Origin: Paratrimastix pyriformis
Lineage: Eukaryota > Preaxostyla > Paratrimastigidae
NCBI GenBank assembly: GCA_027972325.1
Contig: JAPMOS010000002.1
Coordinates: 365,501-429,500, forward strand
Reading direction: 5' to 3'
Length of the DNA: 64,000 nt
Shown here piece by piece: positions 51,201 through 62,149 of the stretch (the first letter of the stretch is position 1; the number at the start of each line of letters is the position of its first letter). The notes beneath the pieces were generated by a model, which saw only the letters and a program-made list of their open reading frames with translations, was not told the DNA's origin and ran no database searches. The position numbers and the translations under genes are program-made.

Positions 51201-54130
51201 ATGAAGGCGGGGGTCGATGACCGGCCATCCTGGCAAAGGCACACAAAGAGACACACACAAAGAGACACACACAAAGAGACACACACAAAGAGACACACAC
51301 AAAGAGACACACACAAAGAGACACAAAGAGACACAAAGAGACACAAAGAGACACAAAGAGACACACACAAAGAGACACAAAGAGACACAAAGAGACACAC
51401 ACAAAGAGACACAAAGAGACACAAAGAGACACACACAAAGAGACACACACAAAGAGACACAAAGAGACACACACAAAGAGACACAAAGAGACACAAAGAG
51501 ACACACAAAGAGACACAAAGAGACACAAAGAGACACAAAGAGACACACACAAAGAGACACAAAGAGACACAAAGAGACACACACAAAGAGACACACAAAG
51601 AGACAAAGAGACACACAAAGAGACACAAAGAGACACAAAGAGACACAAAGAGACACAAAGAGACACAAAGAGACACAAAGAGACACAAAGAGACACACAC
51701 AAAGAGACACAAAGAGACACAAAGAGACACAAAGAGACACAAAGAGACACAAAGAGACACAAAGAGACACAAAGAGACACAAAGAGACACAAAGAGACAC
51801 AAAGAGACACAAAGACAGACAAAGACAGACAAAGAGACACGAAGACAAAGAGACACGAAGACAAAGAGACACGAAGACAAAGACAGACAAAGACAAAGAG
51901 ACACAAAGACAAAGAGACACAAAGACACAAACAGACAAAGACAAAGACAGACACAGACAGACAATCTATCCGCATACACAGACACGCAGACACAAGCAGG
52001 CACCACAGAGGGGCAGAGGGCAGGACGGGCACGCGTCGGGACCGCTGACGCAGAGACAAAATGGGTGGGAGCAGCCACATGGGGTGGGAGCAGCCGTGGG
52101 AGCAGCCACATGGGGTGGGAGGGGAGGGGAGGGGAGGAGGAGGGAGGGGAGGAGGGAGGGGAGGAGGAGGGAGGAGGAGGGAGGGAGGGGAGGGAGGAGG
52201 AGGGAGGGGAGGGGAGGAGGGAGGGAGGAGGGAGGGGAGGGAGGGAGGGGAGGAGGAGGGAGGAGGGAGGAGGGAGGAGGGGAGGGAGGGGAGGGAGGAG
52301 GGGAGGAGGAGGGAGGAGGGAGGAGGAGGGAGGGAGGAGGAGGGAGGGAACATGGGGGAGCAGGGATATGGACATGGACAGGGGGTGGGGGTGAACATAC
52401 AGACACCCTGGGGTGACAGAGACAGGAACATGGAGAACACATGGACATGGCTTGTGTGGGGGTGGGGATGGGGTGGGGGTGGGGGTGGTGGGGATGGAGG
52501 AGTCGACAGGCATCCGGACCCTGATCAAGTAGATGCGCCCGTTGCGGCAGGCGACAGCCACCCGGTACTCGACCGAGAAGATCCCCTCCACGGACAGGGC
52601 CGACGGGACCGCGTCAAGCTTCACCTGCAGGTCACAAGCGACCCGAATCCCAACACCCACCCACCCCATCAAGCCCACCCGCACCCGCCCGCACACACCA
52701 ACAACACCATTGGAAGCGGAAAATGTGTCAACCCCAGAAAAAGACGCATGTGGACAGACACAGAGAAACGGAAACAGAAGAGACAGCAACAGCAGGAACA
52801 AGGAGACAACAGATAGAGACAGGGACAGACAGACAGGGACGGACAGACAGGGACGGACAGACAGGGACAGACAGGGACGGACGGACGGACGGACGGACGG
52901 ACGGACGGACAGGGACAGAAAGGGACAAACAGGGACAAGGCAGACAACAAGTCGATACGCGAGACAGGATGGATGCACAGACACATGCACAAGGAGACGC
53001 ACGCCCCTTGACGCGGACGATGAGCTCGTGCCGAGCAGCGAGCAACAGCCCCCACAAACGCCACCTCAATCCAGCCCCGACAAGACACAAGCACTGGCGA
53101 CCCGTGAGGAGCTCGAGCCGAGCAGCGAGCAACAGCCCCCACAAACGCCACCTCAATCCACACGAGGAGAGCGACCTTGGCGAGGACCCAGGAGGAGCTC
53201 GAGTCGAGCAGGTTGACCAGACCCACAAAAGCACCACATCAACACACACGCCCCCATCCACACGAACCTTGGCGAGGACCCGGGAGGAGCTGGAGTCGAG
53301 CAGGTAGACCAGCCCGGCCTCGGTGCCCACCACCAGGTGCGAGGGCTCCGTCTCGGCGTCCAGGGTCCGCTTCAGGGCAGCCACGCAGGTGATTGAGGGC
53401 CTGCGGGAGTGCGGGTGGAGTCAGAGTGACCGGGGGGGATAGCCACCACCACCACGGACCGGTTGTCAAACTCCAGTGGGGCCCGCTCGGCCGCGAATCG
53501 GGCCCTGACCTCGGCGTCCGGCATCCGAACCAGCTCGAGCGATCGAGAGGTCAGTCCGACCCCGCGCTCACGCAGTTCGGCAAGCCGCCCACTGGCGACC
53601 TCCGCATCGATCTTGCGATCACGCAATTCATCCCAAATCTGGTCAAAAAGAAAGGTATGTACCATTTCGCGCGTGTTTTTTTTTTTTTCGTTCACAGACC
53701 TGCTTCTCGGAGGCGTCGATCTCCACACTCGGCAGAGAGAATTTACATTGGGGTCGAAGGAGGGTGCCGGTAACTTTATAGACGAACAAATAAGCGCCCG
53801 AGCAAACGGCAAGGCTAGGTATGCAGGGGATACTCTGGTCCATATAAAAGCAGAGCATGCAAACGGGGACGTCGATGAGCGTGGCCTCGGAATGCCGATT
53901 GACGCCTGGAGGGAGGAGGGTTGGGAAAAAAAAGAAGACGTGGAGAATGGTTCCGACCTTTCCAGGTAAGGAGTTTCTTTTCGGCCGTGGCAAACGTCAG
54001 TTTATAGTCGCCGTCGCCGTACAGATCGCACAGCACAATATTCTGGCTGGGCACGCGAACATTGGCCAGTGGGTCTTTGTATGCGTCGAGCCAAAAGGAA
54101 TCAGTTTGTTCGAATTTGGTCCGGCGGGGC
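47351..54130 (-). CDS. BBS1: Bardet-Biedl syndrome 1 protein, BBSome subunit
   Basis: BBS1 is a beta-propeller subunit of the BBSome, the ciliary membrane-cargo coat. Minus-strand exons from the 5' side: 53958-54130, 53700-53905, 53460-53638, 53268-53400, 52520-52624, 51037-51156, about 50520-50589, 50194-50274, 49642-49770, 49355-49446, 48591-48724, 47926-48036, 47351-47593. Matches to animal BBS1 in order: FWLDAYKDPLANV, LYGDGDYKL, CSGAYLFVYK, KFSLPSVE, IWDELRDRKID, VVGTEAGLVYLLD, YRVAVACRNGRIYLI, LQSGEVRVYSD, RFGTYGREEGALITT, GPPPEQDVPL...IPRKSQLYIEQSTREIEA, MHRIFQRDLCKLHLETARS, QGLGPYFKVKLCVEN and LLPGLVHTEELSVQCL. The first methionine exon is not identified. The donor of the 50520-50589 exon is unclear (no GT). 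Introns hold very large microsatellites and repeated exon edges. Confidence 0.9.
47730..47788 (+). repeat. (AAC)n microsatellite in BBS1 intron
   Basis: About 18 AAC units on the plus strand, in the last BBS1 intron. Confidence 0.95.
48108..48545 (+). repeat. (CTG)n and GATATTGATGTTGA arrays in BBS1 intron
   Basis: Two CTG runs (48108-48130 and 48250-48293) followed by about 20 units of a 13-15-bp GATGTTGA-based minisatellite. Confidence 0.9.
49830..50060 (+). repeat. GATGATGATTGGGT/GATGATTGAAT array in BBS1 intron
   Basis: Tandem 14-18-bp units of GAT-based sequence between two BBS1 exons. Confidence 0.9.
50300..50495 (+). repeat. GATGATGAAGAGGGC and GAT arrays in BBS1 intron
   Basis: Three 18-bp units, then GAT/GAC trinucleotides with an ATCATCATC inversion near 50428. 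Confidence 0.85.
51239..51960 (+). repeat. (GACACAAA)n satellite in BBS1 intron
   Basis: About 720 bp of tandem AGAGACACAA/AGAGACACACACAA units. It is the largest simple array in the window. The Cys/Val/Leu-rich or Thr/Lys/Arg-rich frames across it are repeat translations, not genes. Confidence 0.95.
52108..52352 (+). repeat. GGGAGGAGG purine tract in BBS1 intron
   Basis: Nearly pure G/A with G triplets throughout, with high G-quadruplex potential on the plus strand. Confidence 0.9.
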
Positions 54131-54213
54131 CTGGATGGTGGTGCAGAAGAAGTGGCCAGCGTGCAGAAAATAAAGAGAGAATATTCCTGGCCCTGGGGGA
54201 ACTGAGTTTTCAA

Positions 54214-56450
54214 ATGCAGGCTGTGCAGGCAGAACAATTTGCTGGAGTTTGTGTGCCCCTTTCTCGCCCCGCCACTCACACTTTTTTGCCATCGATCCCC
54301 AGAATGCGGCGAAACCACGACCCCTGTCCCATTCTGATCTCATCCCGGCCGATATGCTTCGGGCCGTTGTGGAGGCTTCTCCATGCCCCCTTGTTGCCTA
54401 TCTTCAGATGCTGAGTCTTTCACACACCATTCGCACGAAGATTCGGGGCACCCTCCGCGAACTGTCCCTTGTTGTTTCACCCGACCCGGTGGATCCGGTC
54501 CAGCCCGACCCCACCATCCCCGCCATCACCACCGATGCCCTTGCCGCCCTCGTCGGGCCCTGCACATCCCTCCGCAAACTCGTGTTCCCTGAGTCATGGA
54601 GTGCCATGAACGCGTCCGGCATGATCGACGAGACCTGCGACTGGGTGGATGTGGCCTTTGGGGGACATACCCAGCTGGCCGTTCTCGATGAACTCCCCTG
54701 GCTTCCCGAATGCACCATCGAGCGCATCCTGAGCCACCTGCCCGGCCTGGTGGAACTCAAAGTTCCCTGGTTCATCTGCCTGAACACTCGCCTGCTGGCT
54801 GCCCTGGCCCGCTTCTGCCCCGGCCTCCAGGCGCTGCGATGCCCCCTCTCAAATGATCAAGCTGACCTCGCTGCGCTGGCGCCCCTCTCGGGCGTCCTCA
54901 AAAAGGTCGATTTTATTGGTGGTGCCAAGATCTCGAATGAGAGCCTGCTGGCGGCCTTCGTGCGCAGCCTCTCTGCCGTGACCAGCCTGACGCTCCCCTG
55001 TCGCTGCCCGCCCGCAGCCTTCGAGCCCATCGCCTCCCACCTGACCACGCTCGAGCTGACTGGCATTCTGCACGAGGATGAGGACCTTCCCGGTCCATGG
55101 CTCTGCCGACTGGAGGCATTCTCATGCATAGCCCCTTTTTCTGCTTCGATGGTCCAGTTGCTGACCGCAAACCAAGCCACCTTGCGCCGGCTCAAACTCA
55201 TGTTGGGAGACATTGGATCCTTGTCCCCTGCGGCCTCGCTGCGTGCCCTCCCCCATCTGACTCATCTGGATTTGCATATGATGGACGCCACCTGTCCCTT
55301 CTCGGCCCTGCTGCCGCCCGATCTGGTCGATCGGTTGGAAAGTCTCAGCTTTACCCTTGGCGTCCCCGTGCTGGTTCCAGTGCGCATCGCCAGCAGCCGC
55401 CTCCAGCGGCTGCAACTCTGCCTGGGCTTGGTATTCGGGCTGGCGCTGGACTGCCCCGCCCTGGTGGAGCTCGACCTGACCCAGGCGGCCTGTCGCCTGA
55501 CCTCGTTCCAGTGCCCCCGGCTTCGCACCATCGGAGTGCCTGGCAAGAGCATGACCCGGCCGGCCCCTATGCCCGACCTGGAAGAGGTCACCTTCCGGGG
55601 ACCTCGTTTCAAACCATCAACATGGCCTTTGGAAAAAGACCCCGCCTGGCTGCTGGCCGGATCGTCGCCGCGGCTGCGGGTGCTCACTGGCATCCGCCTG
55701 ACCCGGCCCGGCCTGCTGGCCAGGCTGTGCGCCTGCGGGTCGCTGGTCCGCCTGGAGAGGCTGTTCCTGGATGTGACCCGGCTCCCCAACCCGCTCGTCC
55801 TGCGGCTGCCGGGGCAGCTGGAGCGCCTCGACCTTCGGATCATCGCGAATGGTGGTGATTCCCCGTCGCCGCTTGACCTGCAAGTGGAGGCCCCGGGGCT
55901 CCTCGACTTCTCCCTGTCCACCACTGAAAACAGCACTCTGACCTCCGCCCGAGTGCGACTGCGCAACTGTCCATATTTGGTTGACCTCTATCTCAAATGC
56001 GAATTGCTCGACGGCGCCTTGCTCTCCCTCCAGGTGGACGACAAGGAGGAGGAGGCAGGGACGAGGGTGGCGATGCAGCCTCGGAAACTCACCCTTGCGA
56101 GTCCACTGGAAGCGGCCAGCCTGCTTGATTTGGTGACTCAGCATGGGGCCCATCTGCGCGGCTTCGCCGCATGGCGGCGGGGACTCCGCGCAATGAATGA
56201 GGAAGACTGGCCTCAGCTGATGGGGGCTTTGTCCAAGCTGCCTCAGCTGACCAGCCTCGATTTGGACGTCTCCAGTGCCTCGTCTCCTCTGTCGTTTGCC
56301 TGCCCCAAATTACGGACGCTCTCTCTGGGAGGGTTGTCCGACGAGGCCAAGGTGGTGCTGGCCTGCCCGCTGCTGGGGCAGCTCCGGGGCATCGGGGACC
56401 CGAGTCGCCAACTGGAGCTTGCCCTGCCCGCCCCCAAGCTGCGATTCTGA
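54214..56450 (+). CDS. F-box-like/LRR family protein 9
   Basis: Exon 1 is 54214-54246 (MQAVQAEQFAG) and exon 2 is 54303-56450, with a 56-nt intron (donor GTTTGT, acceptor CAG) in phase 0; 726 residues. It has SDLIPADMLRAVVEASPCP, DWVDVAFGGHTQLAVL, LARFCPGLQALRC, LRLPGQLERLDLRI, LDLQVEAPGLLDFSL, LLDLVTQHGAHLRGF and the ending DPSRQLELALPAPKLRF. The gene looks intact. It diverges from BBS1, whose recognisable exons begin 84 bp away, so the two 5' ends are almost back to back. Confidence 0.88.
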
Positions 56451-57383
56451 CCTCCGCTGATGGACCGTTGAGCGATCACCACACACGAACATGCTGCGTC
56501 TTTCTTCGCGCATGATTCCGGCCGGCAGACCCCGCGGGCATTCGTTGAGGCAAGGCATGCCTTGCTCCAGGGAATCACAGCGGTGTCGAGTCAACCATCA
56601 GCAGCGGAGGTATTTTTCCCTTTCCCATTTCTTTTCTCGTCAATACAGCATGCTGCTCCCCAAAACACGGCCAAGGGGGCGGGACAAAGACATGGCTAGC
56701 CCACCAATTTTGGACTCGATCGTCCTGATGGTGTTCACCAGTCCTTGTGGTCTTCCACTCACCAGCCCGCTGCCCACGCTACGCGTCGACTTGAGCCGAT
56801 GGCCGTCATCTTTTTCAGGTGTGGGAGGCTCTCCTTTCCCTTCGCCGCATCGCGCAGTTTGGCGTCACCTTTGGCCTTCCCTCTTTGCCCAAACCCGTGC
56901 CATCGGTTGAATCAACATTGGTGTGACTTTGACCTTTATCCGAGGGGTGCCACTGGGGGGGGGGGGGGGGGGGGGGGGAGGGGGGGAGGAGGAGGAGGAG
57001 GGGGGGGGGGGGAGGAGGAGGGGGGGGAGGGACTTTACATGTCCGACTGGCAGTGGTCAGCTTCTTCCTGCGTCCCTGCCTGCGTCCCTGCCTGCGTCCC
57101 TGGCCGGTCGGTCATCAGCGAGCGCAATGAGGGCCTCCATCTCAGCCTCGAACAGCGATGGCGGGCGCGTGGCCTCCGAGGCACGCCAGAAGGCCTCCCA
57201 TCCCATCCCGCCCAGGAATGAGGCCTCCACCCGCGCGCCGCCTTCGTCTGACTGGCGTTTTGCAAGAACAATCGCACTGAGCAGAGGAGTGCAAAGGGTG
57301 AAGAGAAAAGACAGCGGCCGTTCCCCAAGGGCCAGGCGGACACAGGAGGGAAGGCGAGGAAAGGACAGAAGATAAGCGTGGAG
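56451..57383. other. Gap between LRR gene 9 and the right-hand LINE
   Basis: Contains a G-run tract (56957-57028) and a GCGTCCCTGCCT tandem (57069-57104). On the minus strand 57060-57270 reads QSDEGGARVEASFLGGMGWE and ATRPPSLFEAEMEALIALAD with no stop, preceded by a possible acceptor. It could be an orphan exon, but no family is recognised. Confidence 0.45.
56957..57028 (+). repeat. Poly-G/GGA tract
   Basis: G runs of up to about 20 residues broken by single A or GGA units, with strong G-quadruplex potential. Confidence 0.9.
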
Positions 57384-57476
57384 CAGAGAGAGAGACATGC
57401 TGTGTATTTGCGAGGGCGCAGGCGACAAGTTCAAGAGAAAGGTTACTCGCGCCTTCGCGCCATGCGTTACACTCCG
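57384..57476 (-). other. LINE 3' end with conserved hairpin
   Basis: Starts at the TAA of ORF2 and ends in a CT dinucleotide tail. The stem arms GCGAAGGCGC and GCGCCCTCGC enclose a loop of about 30 nt. The second copy at 562-656 preserves both arms, which suggests the reverse transcriptase recognises this structure. Confidence 0.6.
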
Positions 57477-59640
57477 GGGGGGGCCGGGCCAAATGACCCG
57501 TATGGTGGCTCCTCCCGGCCGGGGGTCCGCCTGATGGCGGGGCCACCCAGTGATGGGTGTGGGTGTTGGGGGGTGCTCAGGGGTATGTGGGGCGGGTCGA
57601 GGGCCCCGGGTGGCCGTCGCGGCGTCAGGGCGCGGGGCCCGCCGCGGCAGCCGCGCCGTTGCGCATGGTCATGAGCGCGAGGGCATCCCGAACCAGAAGG
57701 GTCGAGACGGAGGAGAGGGTTCGCTGGAGGTCGGTTCGCGTGGCAGGGGGGTCGGCCGGTGTCAGCCGCGACAGGGCCTGGCATGTGGCCCTGGGCACGG
57801 TCCCCCGGGCCGACAGGATCACCGGCACCGCGCGGCAGGGCTGCCCGGTGGCCTCCTGACGGCCTGGCAGAGGGCGACGTAGTGGGCCGCCTTGGCCGCC
57901 GCCTGCGCCGGCCAGTCGTGGTCTGGCCAGTGATGGCCACGTCGAGCAGCCACCAGGTGCCGTCCGAGCCGCGGGACTGGAGCACCAGGTCGGGGTGCAC
58001 GTCGCGGAGGGTGGGGAGCTTGGCCAGCAGGGAGGGCGGGAGGGCGGGCGCACGGTTCGTTGCCGACACGCCCATGTAGTGCCGCGTGACCCAGTCGCGT
58101 TGCCCGCCGAACCAGGCCCAGAGTCGGCGGACCACCCGGTCGTGGCGGGCCGTGTAGAAGTCGTGGTACCTGCCGCAGCCGGACAGCAGGTGGGCCATGG
58201 TCTCGGGGCCGCCGTGGCAGAGGGCAGGTGGCGTCCACTGGGGGGCGCCGCCGGCAGATGCCGAGGCCTTCCGCGCGTACCGGCACCGAATGGTTTGCAG
58301 GGTGGGGAAGGTGCCGAACAGCAGCCAGACGAGCCGGCGCACCTTCCAGTCGGGGCGGCCTGCTGGCGCCAGGCGGGCGCGGCCAGCTTCTGCTCGAGGC
58401 CGTCCAGGGTGACCCCGAGGGGATCGGCTGCGACGGGGGCCCAGCCGCGGGCCTCCTCCTCGCACTGGAGGGCCTGGCAGAATCCCCGGGCCACCGCGAG
58501 CGTGAAGGGCCGGGTGGGGTACGGCAACGGGCGTCCTTGGGGCCCGAGGGGCGGAAGGGCATCTCCGGCGGGCAGGCCAAGCCCTGTTGGATGGGGGTGG
58601 TGGGCCGGCCTTGTCGGTGGGGGCGGGGCCGCCGCGGCCTCGCCGGCCAGCCGGTCGGCCTGCAAGTTGCCCCACAGGTGGGGCAGCCGGGGCCACCGCG
58701 TCCACGTGGGAGGGCACGTGATGGCAGAGGAGTGGCCACCGGGAGACCAGCTCGTCCCGGAGTCGGAGGACCTCCTGCTGCGACTGGGTCAGGCAGGTGG
58801 CGCGGCACAGGGCCCCGAGGGCGTACTCGCTGTCCGACAGCAGCAGCACGCACCGGTCTCGGCCGACCCGCTCCCGGCCGAGGAGGTCGATGGCCAGCCG
58901 GATGGCCTCGATCTCGGCCTGGGCGTTGCTTGTGGGCCACTGGAGGGTGCGGCGCAACGACAGTGCGCGGCCGTCGGGGTGGATCAGGACCGCGGCGGCG
59001 CCCCTGTGAGCTAGCCCTCCGGGCCGCACTCGAAGGACCCGTCGGTGTAGACCTGGATGGCATCGGCGGGCATGGCGCGGAGGACGTCGACCACTTTCAT
59101 CAGGCGCAGCTCCTTGCGGCGGGCGGGCTCGGGGTCATTGCCCCCGGCGGCGGGGAACAGTCGGCCACCCCGGATCAGATGGCTGGTCAGTAGCCACCCG
59201 CCCTGGCCCCGCGCCAGAGTGAACGAGTGGCGTGTCTGCGCCTCGGCCAGCCACTGCCAGAGGCTGCGTGGTGGGGCGCCACGGGCCCCTTCTGGTGGGG
59301 GGCGGCGGCGGGCGGGTTGCGGGGTAGCGTGGGTCGGGCGGCGGCCGCCAGGCCCGGGCTATGGCGTTGGGGCGCTCCCACTGGGCGATGAACTGGCCGT
59401 TGGGGGGCGGGGTGAGGAGCCGGGCGATCAGGCAGAGGTGGGCTTGGCGCAGGGAGGCCTCGATCCTCGGAGACCCAGGGCCTTGGCCGGCCAGGAAGAG
59501 GAAGTCGCGCGGGACACCCGGGAAGAAGCGTTTGTCGGTCCTCAGCGGGCGGCCCGTGAGCCATGCGGAGGCGTGCCGGGCCAGGTCGTCCTCGGGCGCG
59601 GCACTGCTCCGTCGATGGACAAATCGCCGTCATGCCATAG
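57467..59640 (-). pseudogene. LINE ORF2 C-terminal part: RNase H, zinc motif, possible restriction-like nuclease
   Basis: After the reverse transcriptase the linker continues in another frame (DDLARHASAWLTGRPL...FFPGVPRDFLFLAG). RNase H follows: VYTDGSFECGPEG, AEIEAIRLAIDLLG, LLLSDSEYALGAL, and in a shifted frame GNLQADRLAGEAA, matching the D-E-D-D positions. Beyond it lie LCHGGPETMAHLLSGC, the C...ET..H...C zinc motif of LINEs, and HPDLVLQSRG then WWLLDVAITG, which recalls the PD...(D/E) core of the R2-type restriction-like endonuclease. The last assignment is tentative because the following lysine is not clear. A stop and several frame changes occur between these blocks. Confidence 0.6.
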
Positions 59641-61340
59641 AGTAGCGTCGGGAGGGCCCATTCCCTGACGCACTCGATTTTTGCCAGGGGCGGCAGGGCG
59701 CAGGCGTGGATGCGGGCCAGCCGGTCGTTCCAGGAGGCCGTGATGCGCTGGAGGTGGTCGTCCCAGGAGCCGTCGAAGCGCACGGTGTATCCCAGGTAGG
59801 TGTAGGTGGTGGTGTCGCCCATGGCCGGGATGGGCTGACCTTGGAGCTGCAGGAGGTAGCCCGGCTGGGCGTGGCCCTTGTCGGCGGCCAGGATGGCGCA
59901 TTTCTTCGCATTCAGGCGCAGCCGGGCCCAGGCCAGGAAGGCCTCCAGCCTGTCGCAGAGCACCCGCAGGGCCGCGTCGCTGGCGGCGGTCACCACAAGA
60001 TCGTCGGCAAAGGCCTGGCAGCTGGTGGCGGTGGTGGGGTCCCCGGCCAGGCCGGCACCCAGCGGGCCCAGGGTCGGGTCGGGCAGCTCGAGCCAGCGGA
60101 GGAGCGGATCAAGGGCGAGGAGGAACACCACCGGGCTCAGTGCGTCGCCTTGTTTGACCCCCCTTTCAAGAGCGATTGGGGGGAGGGGCTCGTCGGGGCG
60201 GCCCCGGTCGTAGCAGTCCCGCCAGGTCATGGAGAGCCCCTGGTAGAGCTCAAGGATGGCCGCCTGCAGATGACCGGGGATGCCGGCCAATCTCAGGCCT
60301 TTCCGGATGACATACGCTTCCACCGACCCGAAGGCATTCGTCAAATCCAGAAACAGTAGGCGCAGAGGGTCCCCGGCCACCCGCCGGCTCTCCATGGTGG
60401 CCAGCAGGGTGCTGACGTGGAGCAACGGGCCGAGCGCAGGCGCGAAGCCGTGCTGAGAGGGGGCGAGTCGACCCGGGTGGCCGAGGAAGTCCGTGAGGCG
60501 GTGCGCCAGGATGCCGCTGTACAGTTTGGCCAGGACGTCGCACAGGGCCACGTGGCGCCAGCTCGAGACGGCCGTGGGGTCCTTGCCTCGCTTCAGGAGT
60601 AGCACGGCCGTGCTCGCGCGCCAGCGGGCAGGGGTGGACTTGGTCTGCCAGCAGGCGCGGAGGAGGGCCACCAGCGCGCCAAGGAGAGCCGGGTCCTTGA
60701 CGAGGTGCTTGAGGGCGTCGACGCCGGCGCCGTCGCTGCCAGGCGCGGTGTGAGGTGCGGCCTTCCCGACCTGGGCAACCACTTCTTGCTCGGAAATGTC
60801 GGCCTCCGTCTCGGCCGGGGTGAGGGGCGGGGTTGTCGCTGCCAGGGTCGCCCATGGGATGCCCGGGGTGGGAGGCTCGGGGCCACCAGAGGCGGCCTCG
60901 CGGCTGTGGTGCTCGTTGAGCTGTTGCCAGGAGATGGGGCAGGGCGGCCGCTGGGTGTCGCCGGCCAAGGTGGCAAAGAATCTGTGCCTGTTCTTGAAGA
61001 ACAAAGACAACTGTTGGCGCGCGGCCGTGTGGGCAGCTGCGGTCCGTGTCCGGACTCGGGCCGTGGCCAGGTTCGCCCGGGCTTTGCGCCAGGAGAGAAG
61101 GAGGCGCGGGGGTGCGTGATGGGGGCGGCGCGTCGCGTGGCCCAGTGCGCGCAGTCGGATCTGGAGGCGGCGCACCCGCTCGCGGGCGGCCCGCAGCGGC
61201 CCCGAGGTGCCTGCCGGGCGCGGGGGGCCTGGTGTGGGTGGGGGGCGCCTGGCCGGAGTCCGTTGGGCCAGGACGGGGATGATTGCCTCGAGGATGGCCT
61301 CCGGGTCGGTCAGGTGGCGGCGGCCCGGAGCGAGGCGCAC
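59620..61340 (-). pseudogene. LINE reverse transcriptase domain
   Basis: A continuous frame from about LTDPEAILEAIIPVLAQ to ALPTLLYGMTAICPS. Motifs: TAPGSDGAGVDALKHL, STAVLLLKRGKDPTAVSSWR, PSQHGFAPALGPLLH, LLFLDLTNAFGSVEAY (motif A, about 60330), ERGVKQGDALSPVVFLLAL (motif B), QAFADDLVVTAAS (motif C, 59991-60011), RLRLNAKKCAILA (motif D) and TYTYLGYTVRFDGSW. FADD and GVKQGD..SP place it with non-LTR retrotransposons, not with Penelope-like elements or telomerase. Frame changes at both ends separate it from the GIY-YIG and RNase H blocks. Confidence 0.85.
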
Positions 61341-61855
61341 TCCTGGTCGGAGAGCGCGGCTGCCTCGGGCCTGGGAGGGCGGCGCTGTCGGAGGGGGGTG
61401 GCTGCTGGGGTTGTCGATGAGGAGCCTCGGCCGGCGGCTGGGGCCTCGGGTGGGAAGGTGTGGAGGAGGGGTCCATGCGTCACCGTGCAACCGGTTACGG
61501 CCGTGGCGAGGTTGGTGCGGATCGGGACGACAAGGTGCAGGTGTGCGCGGCGGAGCTTGAGGCGAGCGAGGAGGGAGCAGAGGGCATCTATCGTTTGCGT
61601 GACGGTGACGGGTTTGCGGAAGCCGCAGCCAGAGTCCGGGCGGTGAAGAAGGTCCTCCAGTTGACGGATCTGCTCCAGTGGGGGGCCCCAGCAAGCCGCC
61701 AGAAGGTGCCACCGGTGGCCCCGGGTCTGTTGTGCACCACCGGACAGCAGGCCGTTGTGTTGGAGCACCCGGTGGGTGAGGTTGGTTGTTGACCCGATGT
61801 AAATGTGACGGCGCCTGTCAGTGAGGAGGTACAAGGTGGGCACGCTGCCCTCCAT
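61310..61855 (-). pseudogene. GIY-YIG endonuclease domain at the N-terminus of LINE ORF2
   Basis: Starts MEGSVPTLYLLTDRRRHIYI and continues GSTTNLTHRVLQHNGLLSGG, AQQTRGHRWHLL. This is the GIY-YIG order (here YLL and YIG, then a conserved Arg, a QHN-G...GGA.TRG.RW stretch typical of the SLX1/UvrC-like branch). The expected catalytic Glu may be in the EQIRQLEDLLHR helix. The remaining frame to 61310 is Pro/Ala-rich linker and partly overlaps the reverse transcriptase frame, a sign of a frame change near 61310-61340. It begins about 290 bp after the ORF1 stop, so the element has two ORFs. Confidence 0.8.
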
Positions 61856-61967
61856 GCGGGTGTGGTGGAGTGTCCCGGTCGCGCCAGCCGGGGCTGCGGG
61901 TGATCGGCTGGAGAGATGAAGGCAGCTCGTGGCTGCCCCGCACCGTGAAGGGGCAGCTGGCCAGAGT

Positions 61968-62105
61968 GTGGTGGTGGTGGTGGTGGTGGTGGTGGTGGTG
62001 GTGGTGGTGGTGGTGGTGGTGGTGGTGGTGGTGGTGGTGGTGGTGGTGGTGGTGGTGGTGGTGGTGGTGGTGGTGGTGGTGGCGGCGGCGGCGGCGGCGG
62101 CGGTG
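61968..62105 (+). repeat. (GTG)n/(CAC)n microsatellite in the LINE inter-ORF spacer
   Basis: About 38 GTG units then GGC units. On the element's strand it would read poly-His and poly-Arg, between ORF1 and ORF2. Confidence 0.95.
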
Positions 62106-62149
62106 GGTGGGGACCCGGCGTCGCCTCGGGGCTGTCGGCATCCTCGGGC

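Noticed and set aside
51201-52440. 600-residue-scale Cys/Val/Ser/Leu and Lys/Thr/Arg-rich open frames
   Set aside because: They come from the GACACAAA array and adjoining purine tract within a BBS1 intron and have no domain or codon structure.
56491-56910. Plus-strand open frame downstream of LRR gene 9
   Set aside because: No recognisable domain, Arg/Ser/Pro-rich composition typical of chance frames in GC-rich DNA, and competing frames of similar length.
58228-59193. Plus-strand open frames opposite the LINE
   Set aside because: They are antisense shadows of the LINE ORF2. The minus strand carries the reverse transcriptase, RNase H and zinc motifs.
59187-61855. Penelope-like element, suggested by GIY-YIG
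   Set aside because: The reverse transcriptase motifs (LDLTNAF, GVKQGDALSP, FADDL), the RNase H domain and the C...ET..H...C motif are those of non-LTR retrotransposons.
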